Under the pieces are notes generated by a model. The model did no database searches. It saw only the letters and a list, made by a program, of their open reading frames with translations, and was not told the DNA's origin. Made by a program: the position numbers and the translations under genes. A stretch of 64,000 bases of DNA from assembly GCF_963678635.1 (NCBI RefSeq), contig NC_087063.1, positions 32,622,599 through 32,686,598 of the forward strand, written 5' to 3'. The DNA is from Symsagittifera roscoffensis (taxonomy: Eukaryota; Xenacoelomorpha; Acoela; Convolutidae). This document shows, piece after piece, positions 32,201 through 44,200 of the stretch (position 1 is its first letter; each line of letters begins with the position of its first letter).

Positions 32201-35200
32201 AGCATAAAGGGCATCTATTTTTTTTCCTTGAAATTCGAGAGTAGAGATTTTTTAAACGAAGTCAGTGTTATTTTGTTTTCTTGCGTTCATTACTCTTTTC
32301 CAACTGTCTGTTGGCTATGTTTCCTTTTTCCGGATTTCATTTTGTTTTGCCTGTTCAGAGCTCTTTTTTGCGTTTTCCTCGCTTGTGTTTGCGAAGCGCA
32401 GCTTTGCCTCTGTGTTAAAAACTGTTTTATATTTCGGTTATATGACTATGACTGTCGATTTTGCCTAATTAAGGTCTTTTCGTTCAGATCTTTTTTATCA
32501 CACCACACAGAAAAAACGACACTAAATTGAAGAAAGTTTTTTGTTTTTCTAAGACTGGTCAGAACATTCTGTGGTATTTGCACAGTAACAGGCTATTCTT
32601 GTTTATCTCTATCTATCGATCTATCTGTCTATATCTATCAGTATCTTTCACATAGGGATCTCTTAAGCGTGTTTTTTAGTGTTCAGCTCACAAAGTTTGA
32701 TGTTAAAAACCCTATGATGAGGTGCTATCAGGGCTCTGCCAGGGTTTGCAAATCTGATCAAAAAGTCCTGCTGAAATCCTTTTAGCTTGCGAGATATGAC
32801 AGTTCTCGTGATTTTTCTTTAAAAAAGTTTGGTTGAGCTAATTCTCAGCTCTAGAATGGGGTGTTGTGAGGGTGCTCTAGGGCATTGCAAATCTAGCCTT
32901 GAAATATGACTGCTCAAATCGTCCTATTTTCGAGCATGAGTTATGAAATGGGAACGAAGTCTTTTTTCAGGTAAATTATTAGCTTAACGAAATCATTTAA
33001 CAACTTGGTGCATATAAAACTAAAATCAAGGTGTTCATTTTTAAATTTGGCGCAGATGTAGCGCATTTGCGTGAGAAGGTAACGATTCCTAGTTCGAATC
33101 CGAATAGCACCTGTTTTTTTGTTAAAAAAAAGATCTGCGCCTAACAAGAGTTTTTGTCGGATTTTTGTTTGTGTGATTTGTCGGCTTGATCCTAGCCGCA
33201 TAAAATTTTTTCGAAGACTTGAGCAATTTTACTATTATTGAATTTTTTTCAATGTGATCAGGTTCTGTGCTAGTGAATGTTCACTGATTTTTTCTTAGAT
33301 TTTTAGTTTTTTGGTTTTTTTGTTTGAGCATCCTTGTTTTTAAGAATGTCTAGGACGTACCGATACTTGTCAAATTAAGAATGTCCCTGTTTTTACAGAA
33401 ATTATTTACGCTGTAATTCTGATTTCTGGCTTTTTTGAATCACAAATGCTGCGGAGCTCCGCTTTGCCTCGTGTAATTTAATAAGCTTGATTTTTTAATT
33501 GATGGCAGCAAATGAAGTGGATACAGGATAATTTAATGGAACAGCTAAGAAGGGGATTAAACGGTTATTCGAAGCAACTATTCATTAAAAAAACTTTTGA
33601 TTTTGATCATGCTGAAATCTATTGGCTTTAATGATATGAACTTGAAAGATTTTTTTAAAAAATTTTATTCGAAAATTTACATAGTTTTTTCATAGTTCAA
33701 ATTAGGTAATTGTCTAGAGAAGACTTTTCCAAATTATAGACAAAACAGCAAGTAGTACCGTGTTATCCAAATGCATCAAGCAGAATACAATTTTGCTTTC
33801 TGAAAGTTAAAGAAATAAGTAATTTCATTCGTAAAGTCTTATTCGTGATCGGAAACTATCCAATTTGAAGTCAAATTCATGCGGATTGTTCGATTTTTAA
33901 AAAGAAAACTGCTTGGTGCTACCAGTCTTGTTCTTATTAAGACCAATGATAACCTCGAAAGTTTGATGCTCGAAGACGCAATAGGTTAGAAGCTTTTTGA
34001 TAGAAGCACCTTAACAGTTTTTTGATTGCATGTGCTTTGAAGCATGAATAGTAATAAATTAACACAGTTGATGTTTTTTATTTCATGAAATCAACCGAAA
34101 AAAGCTATTTTTTCAAACATTATAACCAAATAAAAACTCGGTTAAAGAAATTTTCTAACTCGCAAATTTTTGAAATGCATTATTTATACATGATGTGATT
34201 TTATGCTTTCCAATTTGTTACATGGAAAGCTAGTGTGGATGCCTTGAGTTTGTTATATTCCAAATTATTTCCTGCAAAATTGTGACTATTTGTTTTTGGT
34301 GCCACTTTTGCTGCTTCGCATTGGCAATCTATTGGCATATGTAGCAGCTTTAGTTGTGACTAGTGTTTGTCGATTGTTAAACATTCGTGGTCGAGAGGGC
34401 ATGGTGTGAGATTGCAATTCTCGAGGTCGCTGGTTTGAAGGCAATGCGTAAAAAAAGTTGTAGTTGATTTTAGTGCTCAGTTTTTTTCTGCTATTTGTAA
34501 TTTTACTAACCTCGACATGTGTGTTTTCTTTTGTTCTTGTTTTTCTTTGCTTAAAAACTGTATTCTGCCCAAATTTTTTTTGAGTAGTTTTAAAAATTTT
34601 ATGGTCCTCTGTGGATTGCACAAGTTGCGAAAAACCTTAATAGAATTTAATGTTTTTCATGACAACAATTTTGTTCCGCTTTTTTTTGTTCCTATTTGTT
34701 TCCGCTTGATAGGTACCAAATTTTTGAAATGCATTATTTATACATGATGTGATTTTATGCTTTCCAATTTGTTACATGGAAAGCTAGTGTGGATGCCTTC
34801 AGTTTGTTATATTCCAAATTATTTCCTGCAAAATTGTGACTATTTGTTTTTGGTGCCACTTTTGCTGCTTCGCATTGGCAATCTATTGGCATATGTAGCA
34901 GCTTTATTTGTGACTAGTGTTTTTCGATTGTTAAACATTCGTGGTCGAGACGGCATGGTGTGAGATTGCAATTCTCGAGGTCGCTGGTTTGAAGCCAATG
35001 CGTAAAAAAGTTGTAGTTGATTTTAGTGCTCAGTTTTTTTCTGCTATTTGTAATTTTACTAACCTCGACATGTGTGTTTTCTTTTGTTCTTGTTTTTCTT
35101 TGCTTAAAAACTGTATTCTGCCCAAATTTTTTTTGAGTAGTTTTCAAAATTTTATGGTCCTCTGTGGATTGCACAAGTTGCGAAAAACCTTAATAGAATT

Positions 35201-38200
35201 TAATGTTTTTCATGACAACAATTTTGTTCCGCTTTTTTTTGTTCCTATTTGTTTCCGCTTGATAGGTACCAAATTTTTGAAATGCCTTATTTATACATGA
35301 TGTGATTTTATGCTTTCCAATTTGTTACATGGAAAGCTAGTGTGGATGCCTTCAGTTTGTTATATTCCAAATTATTTCCTGCAAAATTGTGACTATTTGT
35401 TTTTGGTGCCACTTTTGCTGCTTCGCATTGGCAATCTATTGGCATATGTAGCAGCTTTATTTGTGACTAGTGTTTGTCGATTGTTAAACATTCGTGGTCG
35501 AGACGGCATGGTGTGAGATTGCAATTCTCGAGGTCGCTGGTTTGAAGCCAATGCGTAAAAAAAGTTGTAGTTGATTTTAGTGCTCAGTTTTTTTCTGCTA
35601 TTTGTAATTTTACTAACCTCGACATGTGTGTTTTCTTTTGTTCTTGTTTTTCTTTGCTTAAAAACTGTATTCTGCCCAAATGTTTTTTGAGTAGTTTTAA
35701 AAATTTTATGGTTTTCTGTGGATTGCACAAGTTGCGAAAAACCTTAATAGAATTTAATGTTTTTCATGACAACAAGTTTGTTCCGCTTTTTTTTGTTCCT
35801 ATTTGTTTCCGCTTGATAGGTACCAAATTTTTGAAATGCATTATTTATACATGATGTGATTTTATGCTTTCCAATTTGTTACATGGAAAGCTAGTGTGGA
35901 TGCCTTCAGTTTGTTATATTCCAAATTATTTCCTGCAGAATTGTGACTATTTGTTTTTGGTGCCACTTTTGCTGCTTCGCATTGGCAATCTATTGGCGTA
36001 TGTAGCAGCTTTATCTGTGACTAGTGTTTGTCGATTGTTAAACGTTCGTGGTCGAGAGGGCATGGTGTAAGATTGCAATTCTCGAGGTCGCTGGTGCGAA
36101 GCCAATACGTAAAAAAAGTTGTAGTTGATTTTAGTGTTCAGATTTTTTCTGCTATTGGTAATTTTACTAACCTCGACATGTGTGTTTTCTTTTGTTCTTG
36201 TTTTTCTTTGCTTAAAAACTGTATTCTGCCCAAATTTTTTTTGAGTAGTTTTAAAAATTTTATGGTCCTCTGTGGATTGCACAAGTTGCGAAAAACCTTA
36301 ATAGAATTTAATGTTTTTCATGACAACAATTTTGTTCCGCTTTTTTTTGTTCCTATTTGTTTCCGCTTGATAGGTACCAAATTTTTGAAATGCATTATTT
36401 ATACATGATGTGATTTTATGCTTTCCAATTTGTTACATGGAAAGCTAGTGTGGATGCCTTCAGTTTGTTATATTCCAAATTATTTCCTGCAAAATTGTGA
36501 CTATTTGTTTTTGGTGCCACTTTTGCTGCTTCGCATTGGCAATCTATTGGCGTATGTAGCATCTTTATCTGTGACTAGTGTTTGTCGATTGTTAAACGTT
36601 CGTGGTCAAGAGGGCATGGTGTAAGATTGCAATTCTCGAGGTCGCTGGTGCGAAGCCAATACGTAAAAAAAGTTGTAGTTGATTTTAGTGTTCAGATTTT
36701 TTCTGCTATTGGTAATTTTACTAACCTCGACATGTGTGTTTTCTTTTGTTCTTGTTTTTCTTTGCTTAAAAACTGTATTCTGCCCAAATTTTTTTTGAGT
36801 AGTTTGAAAAATTTTATGGTCCTCTGTGGATTGCACAAGTTGCGAAAAACCTTAATAGAATTTAATGTTTTTCATGACAACAATTTTGTTCCGCTTTTTT
36901 TTGTTCCTATTTGTTTCCGCTTGATAGGTACCAAATTTTTGAAATGCATTATTTATACATGATGTGATTTTATGCTTTCCAATTTGTTACATGGAAAGCT
37001 AGTGTGGATGCCTTCAGTTTGTGATATTCCAAATTATTTCCTGCAAAATTGTGACTATTTGTTTTTGGTGCCACTTTTGCTGCTTCGCATTGGCAATCTA
37101 TTGGCATATGTAGCAGCTTTATTTGTGACTAGTGTTTGTCGATTGTTAAACATTCGTGGTCGAGACGGCATGGTGTGAGATTGCAATTCTCGAGGTCGCT
37201 GGTTTGAAGCCAATGCGTAAAAAAAGTTGTAGTTGATTTTAGTGCTCAGTTTTCTGCTATTTGTAATTTTACTAACCTCGACATGTGTGTTTTCTTTTGT
37301 TCTTGTTTTTCTTTGCTTAAAAACTGTATTCTGCCCAAATTTTATTTGAGTAGTTTTAAAAATTTTATGGTCCTCTGTGGATTGCACAAGTTGCGAAAAA
37401 CCTTAATATAATTTAATGTTTTTCATGACAACAATTTTGTTCCGCTTTTTTTTGTTCCTATTTGTTTCCGCTTGATAGGTACCAAATTTTTGAAATGCAT
37501 TATTTATACATGATGTGATTTTATGCTTTCCAATTTGTTACATGGAAAGCTAGTGTGGATGCCTTCAGTTTGTTATATTCCAAATTATTTCCTGCAAAAT
37601 TGTGACTATTTGTTTTTGGTGCCACTTTTGCTGCTTCGCATTGGCAATCTATTGGCATATGTAGCAGCTTTATTTGTGACTAGTGTTTGTCGATTGTTAA
37701 ACATTCGTGGTCGAGACGGCATGGTGTGAGATTGCAATTCTCGAGGTCGCTGGTTTGAAGCCAATGCGTAAAAAAAGTTGTAGTTGATTTTAGTGTTCAG
37801 ATTTTTTCTGCTATTGGTAATTTTACTAACCTCGACATGTGTGTTTTCTTTTGTTCTTGTTTTTCTTTGCTTAAAAACTGTATTCTGCCCAAATTTTTTT
37901 TGAGTAGTTTTAAAAATTTTATGGTCCTCTGTGGATTGCACAAGTTGCGAAAAACCTTAATAGAATTTAATGTTTTTCATGACAACAAGTTTGTTCCGCT
38001 TTTTTTTGTTCCTATTTGTTTCCGCTTGATAGGTACCAAATTTTTGAAATGCATTATTTATACATGATGTGATTTTATGCTTTCCAATTTGCTACATGGA
38101 AAGCTAGTGTGGATGCCTTCAGTTTGTTATATTCCAAATTATTTCCTGCAAAATTGTGACTATTTGTTTTTGGTGCCACTTTTGCTGCTTCGCATTGGCA

Positions 38201-41200
38201 ATCTATTGGCGTATGTAGCAGCTTTATCTGTGACTAGTGTTTGTCGATTGTTAAACGTTCGTGGTCGAGAGGGCATGGTGTAAGATTGCAATTCTCGAGG
38301 TCGCTGGTGCGAAGCCAATACGTAAAAAAAGTTGTAGTTGATTTTAGTGTTCAGATTTTTTCTGCTATTGGTAATTTTACTAACCTCGACATGTGTGTTT
38401 TCTTTTGTTCTTATTTTTCTTTGCTTAAAAACTGTATTTTGCCCAAATTTTCTTTTTGAGTAGTTTTAAAAATTTCATGGTCCTCTGTGGATTGCACAAA
38501 TTGCTAAAAACCTTAATAGAATTTACTGTTTTTCATGACAACAATTTTGTTCCACTTTTTTTGTTCCTATTTGTTTCCGCTTGATAGGTTACCGGCCTAT
38601 ATAAAATTGGCTGGAGTGCCTCATATTGCGTCGTTTGACAAGCGAAATTTTTTTAATGTGTGTTTATAAGTTTTGAGAGCGAGGGAGTTTTAAAAACTTT
38701 TTATTTGTCATAAATTTATCCGGCTTTTTTATTTTTCTTTTTTCCGGCTCAATAGCTTTCGGCTATATTGGTTTGACTTACCGACCTTAGTTATTTTCAG
38801 CAAAAAAGTTACATGTGTTTGTGTTTTGAAGGTGAGTGCGACGTGACTTAATAATTCATTTTAATAGATATATTTTTTTGACATTTTCGATTTTTTCCTG
38901 TTTTTTGTTTTGTCTAGCAATTGGTCTGAAGCTCAGCTTTGCCTCTGTCTGAAAATATCCAAAGTGTACAACACTAATTTCTAATACTCGAAAAAGTTGC
39001 TGCAGAAGGCATTTCAACTCGCTGCAACATCGCTTCTTATATGATCACGTATACTAAAAATGAAATCGAAAAATGTTTAAGAGTAATGAACGTAGTCGCA
39101 AATATTGTTGCGACTAAGTTGCAGTTAGTGTTGCCACTTAAAGCAGCAATATTTGCTGCGTCGAATTTGCTGCATCGAATTGGCAATAAGGTATTTTGAT
39201 ATTTTGTTCCTATTTGATAAAAACACGTATTATGAAAATGTTATTGGGACCGGGTTTTTTCTTTTTTTTTGAGACGCTTTGGAAAATTTTCGTTTTTCTC
39301 AAAAATTAATTCACCGATTTTCAAAAGAGTGGTACCAATGGTAAATCCGCGCACTCTCCTGTGTGCCTGCATACTCCCCTAGTCTCTTTTTTTACCTTAC
39401 CCCACTTTCTACAGCCTTCGAAAAAGTGAGGGGGGGGAATTTTTGACCCAAATTTTTGTATTTTTTGCATTTTCTCGAAAACTACCCGTCCAAATCTTAG
39501 ATTTTGGGTTCAACGGATAGAGCAGTTTTTCACGGATAGAGCTATCCCTATTTTTTCACACAAAAAGTTATGGCCCTCAGTAAAGTCAAATTTACGATTT
39601 TTTTACCGTTTTTTGAAACTTGATTTTTCTCGAAAATTACCCCTCAAATCTGAGGTTTTGTTTTCAACAGGTAAAATGGGTTGGAAGAAGCTTTCTTGCA
39701 TTTGCGGTTAGGCCAAATTTCTTTTACACAAAAAGTTATGACCCTCAGAAAAGTCGAATTTTGACTGTGTTTTGAAAATTTTTGACTTCTCAAAAACTAC
39801 CCTCCCGAATTTAATAAGCAACGTTTTAAGCATCTTTTAACCTAAAAAGCTCTTGTAATCACTTCAGTTTTTAAGAAAACTGAATTAATTGATGAAATTA
39901 ACAGATTTTGAAGTCATTATCTTGGGATTTACTTTTCTTTTCTTTGCTATAGGGCCGTTTTTGAAATTAGCCTTGTCCTTCCGGATCAACACAAAAATTT
40001 CAAAAATTATCCAACAGGTATTTCCAGCTTTAGCTGGCCTCTACTTGCACTTTTACAGCTTCTTGATAACATGTGCTTTGACATTCGAATAGTAATATTT
40101 TTACACGGTTGATGAATTTTTAATTCAAGTGAACCGAAGAAATCTATTTGCTTCAAACAACAACAATAAAAAAATCTCGATTTCAGAAACTTTCTAACTC
40201 AATATATCTCGCAATTTTTTGAAATGCATATTTTATACATAATATGGCTTTATGATTTGCGATTTTTTACATGCAAAATTGTATCTTTTTGTCTTTGATG
40301 CTACTTTTGCTATATCGAATTGGCAGTTTATTAGCATATGTAGCTGCATTATTAATGGCTAGTTTTTGGGTATTTTAAGCATCCGTGGCTGAATGGTTAG
40401 TAAGTGAGACTCAATTTTGCTAGGTCGCAGATTTTTGTTAAATCGAGTTTTTGCCAAGCCTCGAGTTTTCAAATTCGAGCCTTATTTCTACTTTTTCTGA
40501 TGTCACTTTTTAGAGCTGCTTTTTGGTCGTGTTCTCGCAAGTGTTTGCGGAGCGCAGCTTCGCCTCTGTGTGAAATTTTGTTAGTATTTTTTTTTCAAGA
40601 AAAAGTCCATTGCAAAATAAGATGCTCAAAGTTGCTTCTCGCGGTTTGCCTTTCATTTTTTTTTCATTCGGATTTTTTTTTGCTACATGGAAGGAGAACT
40701 ACCCTATTCAATTACAAATGTGTAATTGGCGCAAAAAATGGGATTATCTGTCAGGTTCAAAAGGGATTTTTTTTCCAAGATTTTACTGCGGAATAAGATT
40801 TATGTGCTGGGAAGTTTTTGAGTCGATGAACATAGGAAAAGTCTAAAAATTTGGTCAGGCTCAAATTTACTTTTAGCGGTTTGTTTTTTAAATTTTTTAA
40901 GTTCAGTTCTTTTCCTTTTTAAGGAACAGCTAAAATGTAAAGGTATTGAAAAGCGTGATCGACTTCTAGTTTCGAAAGTGTAATTTAGTTTTCAGATTTC
41001 TCAGCCAAATAAAAATTTTACTTATTGATCCTCAGCGAAATGTAAATTATACTTGTTTTTCTTAAATTGGATTTATTTTTATCGAAAAAGTGCCGGTCGT
41101 AAATTGTTGTATAAATTCAAAGAGCTTTTAGCGCATCTATTTTATTCTTTGAAATTCGTAAGTTGAAATTTTTTCGAAAAACAAGTCAGTGTTGGCTATG

Positions 41201-44200
41201 TTTTTATCTTTGAGGTTCGAAAGTTGCAGCTTTCTTTAAAAATCAACTCAGTTTTTTCTGTTCCTTGCGTTCATTGACTCTTTTTCATTTGTCTGTCGTT
41301 AATGTTTTTTGTTATCCTACTGTTTATCGACATTTTCCAACTGTCTTTTGGCTATGTTTCTTGAATGCATATTGCAATAGTTTTTTTTTTCTGTTTTAGC
41401 TTAACTTGGATTCGCAGGGAGACCTGATCCTTCAGGACACTTTCCAAATGTGGGAGCCCAGACAACTCATCAAGAAGGGCAGAGAGCGACATGTGTTCCT
41501 CTTCGAAGACTTCATCATCTTTGCTAAGGTGGTTAAAGACGCCAATGGACAGAAGAAGTACCTCTACAAGAATAAGTTCGACGTGCGAAGTGCAGACTTC
41601 AGCATCACAGACCACGTAGACATTGAGAGAAAGTTCGGACTCTACTTCTCCAGACCCTACAATGATAGCAACAAATATGTGCTCAGGGTAAGTCGTTCTC
41701 ACAATCATAAAGACATAAAGTTCCTTTGATTGGTGTGTTTGATTTGAAAGGAGGAGATTTATCTTTGCAGTTCGGAGTTGGAAAACGTAATGTTTTGTTT
41801 AAACTTGAAGTCAGATTGAGTATTGCAGCACATTGCATCGAGTTTGCATTTAAGGCTCCCACTGAGGATATCAAAAATGACTGGCTAGTGGCTCTGAGGA
41901 GTGCCAAGAGACCAGAACTGTACCTGGAAAAGAATCTGGACGTGACTTCAGCTGCAGCAGGAGCAACTAGACGCTCAGTGAATTTGGCTGCTCAGCAGCA
42001 GAACAGTGCCAGCACTCCCACTGGATCCATGTCGTCCCAGTTGAGATCCATCTCTGGATCCACTATCGCCTCATCCGACCTCGGATCCCCATTGGCTTCG
42101 CAGAGTAGTCTGCAACACTCTAATAGAGATTCCAAAATCAGCAGGTAATGATTGCGCTGTTATTAAGAGTAATGAACGTAGTGAAGACTCTTATATTGGT
42201 CATGGTCATTTTTTTTGTTTTCAGGAAAAAGTTTTTAAAATGCTCTAATAACTACAGATGTGCATTCATACACAGTAATGCATTCATGATTACATGTAGC
42301 CGAAATTCATCTGCCGAAAGTAACGTAAATAGCGCTCTCCATATACGAACGTGAAATGGCGCAAAAAACAAGAATAATTTCTAGTTTCGAAAGTGGCATT
42401 TAGTTTTTAGATTTCAAGCTGAATAAAACTTCACCTATTGATCCAGTTTTCTCAAGTTGGGTTAATGTTATCAAAAAAGCTCCAATCATAAATTGCTGAA
42501 AGAGCTCAATGTGTAGTCATACATATTAATACATTTATGAATGTACTTAGGTTTATATGCACTTTTTAAATTCAATTGAAATTAATCTGCTGAAAGTTAA
42601 ATTAATAGCACTCTCCAGATACGAACGTGGAAATGGCGCGAAAAAACGAACAATTTCTACTTTTGAAAGCGGGCTTTAATTAGATTTCCTGCGGAATAAA
42701 AACTTAATCTATGGATCCAGTTTTCTCCAGTTGAGTTAATGTTATCGAAAACGCCCCAATCATAAATTGTTCTCGAATTCAAAGATTTCAAAGGGCTTCT
42801 ATTTTTTTTCTTTGAAATTCAAAAGTTGAGGTTTTTTCAAAAATCCAGCGTTTTTTGTCTGTTTACTTGCGTTCATTGCTCTTTTCCAACTGTCACTTGG
42901 CTATTTTATTTGTTTTGCGGCTATACTTTCTGTTTTTAGGCAGGGCAAAGAACGGCTGTAGTTCATTTTTGCGTTATAAACAAAGTTTGTAGGAAGCAGT
43001 TTATGGCCTTCAACCGTTTTATTTTGCATATAGGTTGTTTTGATATGTTGTGCATTTGTTACAGGGACTCCCAAGCAAGTACTGGTGACGAGCGAGAACC
43101 GAGCATGCTTTCGAATGAGTATATAGAGCTTAGTCCTGTTCTCACGAGTCATAACAGTAATAGCAACTCCTTCAACTATTCGGCATCTCAGCTCCCAGCC
43201 GCCGGCCCGCTATCGTCTTCATCGACGGCCTCTAGTTCCCACCTTTATATGAACACAGCTGGCGTATCGAGTAGCGGACACTCAGCTTCATTTGATAGCA
43301 ATTACAGCAACTACGCAATATCCACTTCGTCTAATCAAGGACCTCCTCCGCCTAGTATGATGCGACAGCACTCTGCGGGACCATTCGTGGAAAAGTATGA
43401 GAAACGAGTATCAGTGTCGAGTATGTCTAGTTCGACAGGAGGTATCCACAGTGACAAGGAGGACCAAGGTCACGACATTCTCAGTGTAATGGTTAGTCAC
43501 GACTTTTTAATACCATGTCTTTTCGCACTTTTTGTTTTGTTGAGAAATATTCTGAAGTGTAAATTAATAAAGTAAAGACACTTAATTAGATCATGTAGCT
43601 TCTTTCAGAAATTCGTCAAAGCTGTTCAATTTTTTTTACGGGTTGCCTCTTGATTTTTTAAAATTCATCTTTATTATTTTGCTAAATGGAAGGCAAATTC
43701 CATTCCTCAATGGCAAAAGTGCAAATGGCGGGAAAAATCACATGGCGGGAAAAATAAATAACACATTGATCCTGTGTTCACCAATTTCTAATCAAGTTCT
43801 CTGATGCAGTTTTCCCAGATCTACAGCATTTTGGTACTATTACACTCGAGGTGTGAGACTATTATTCTCGAGGTCGCAGGTTCGAATCCGACTCATACAA
43901 AGTTTTACTAATTCGAGGCTTGTTTCATTTTTTTTGTATTTTGTAGAGCTTTTTTTTGACGTTTTCTCGCTAGTGTTTGCGTAGCGCAGCTTCGCCTCTG
44001 TGGAAGCATTATGGAGCAAGCCTTTTTTTCCAGTTAACGACTTCGTCTACAAGACTCATCTCTAGAGTACTTCTGGACTCACCCTGAGTGTTCCCGGCGC
44101 CCTTCAAATTCTTAGCGTTTCCGGTCCACCCTGGAGGTAACAAATCCGCCTGGTTCGAATCTGACCGGGACCTGTTTTTTTTCAAACGGGAAATTTTCCG

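Larger units (their letters stand above)
30089..41399 (+). other. 11.3-kb intron between DH1 and PH1, satellite-bearing
   Basis: It contains a degenerate tandem repeat of TTTCTCAAAAACTACC type (30690-31620), a MITE (31866-32297), a dispersed-repeat piece (32400-32610), SINE-B (33045-33230), the 554-bp satellite (34164-38589), another CTCAAAAACTACC array (39290-39810), a diverged single copy of the satellite unit with SINE-A (40106-40573), and MITE debris (40900-41300). No exon was seen. Confidence 0.65.

Noticed and set aside
34204-38283. Families of 68-, 76-, 111- and 126-codon open frames repeated on both strands
   Set aside because: They recur with the 554-bp satellite unit, occur on both strands over the same bases, and have low-complexity hydrophobic or Lys-rich translations. 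They are by-products of the array, not a gene family.
34164-38589. CRISPR-like array
   Set aside because: The units are ~554 bp with no short repeat/spacer alternation, and the host is eukaryotic.
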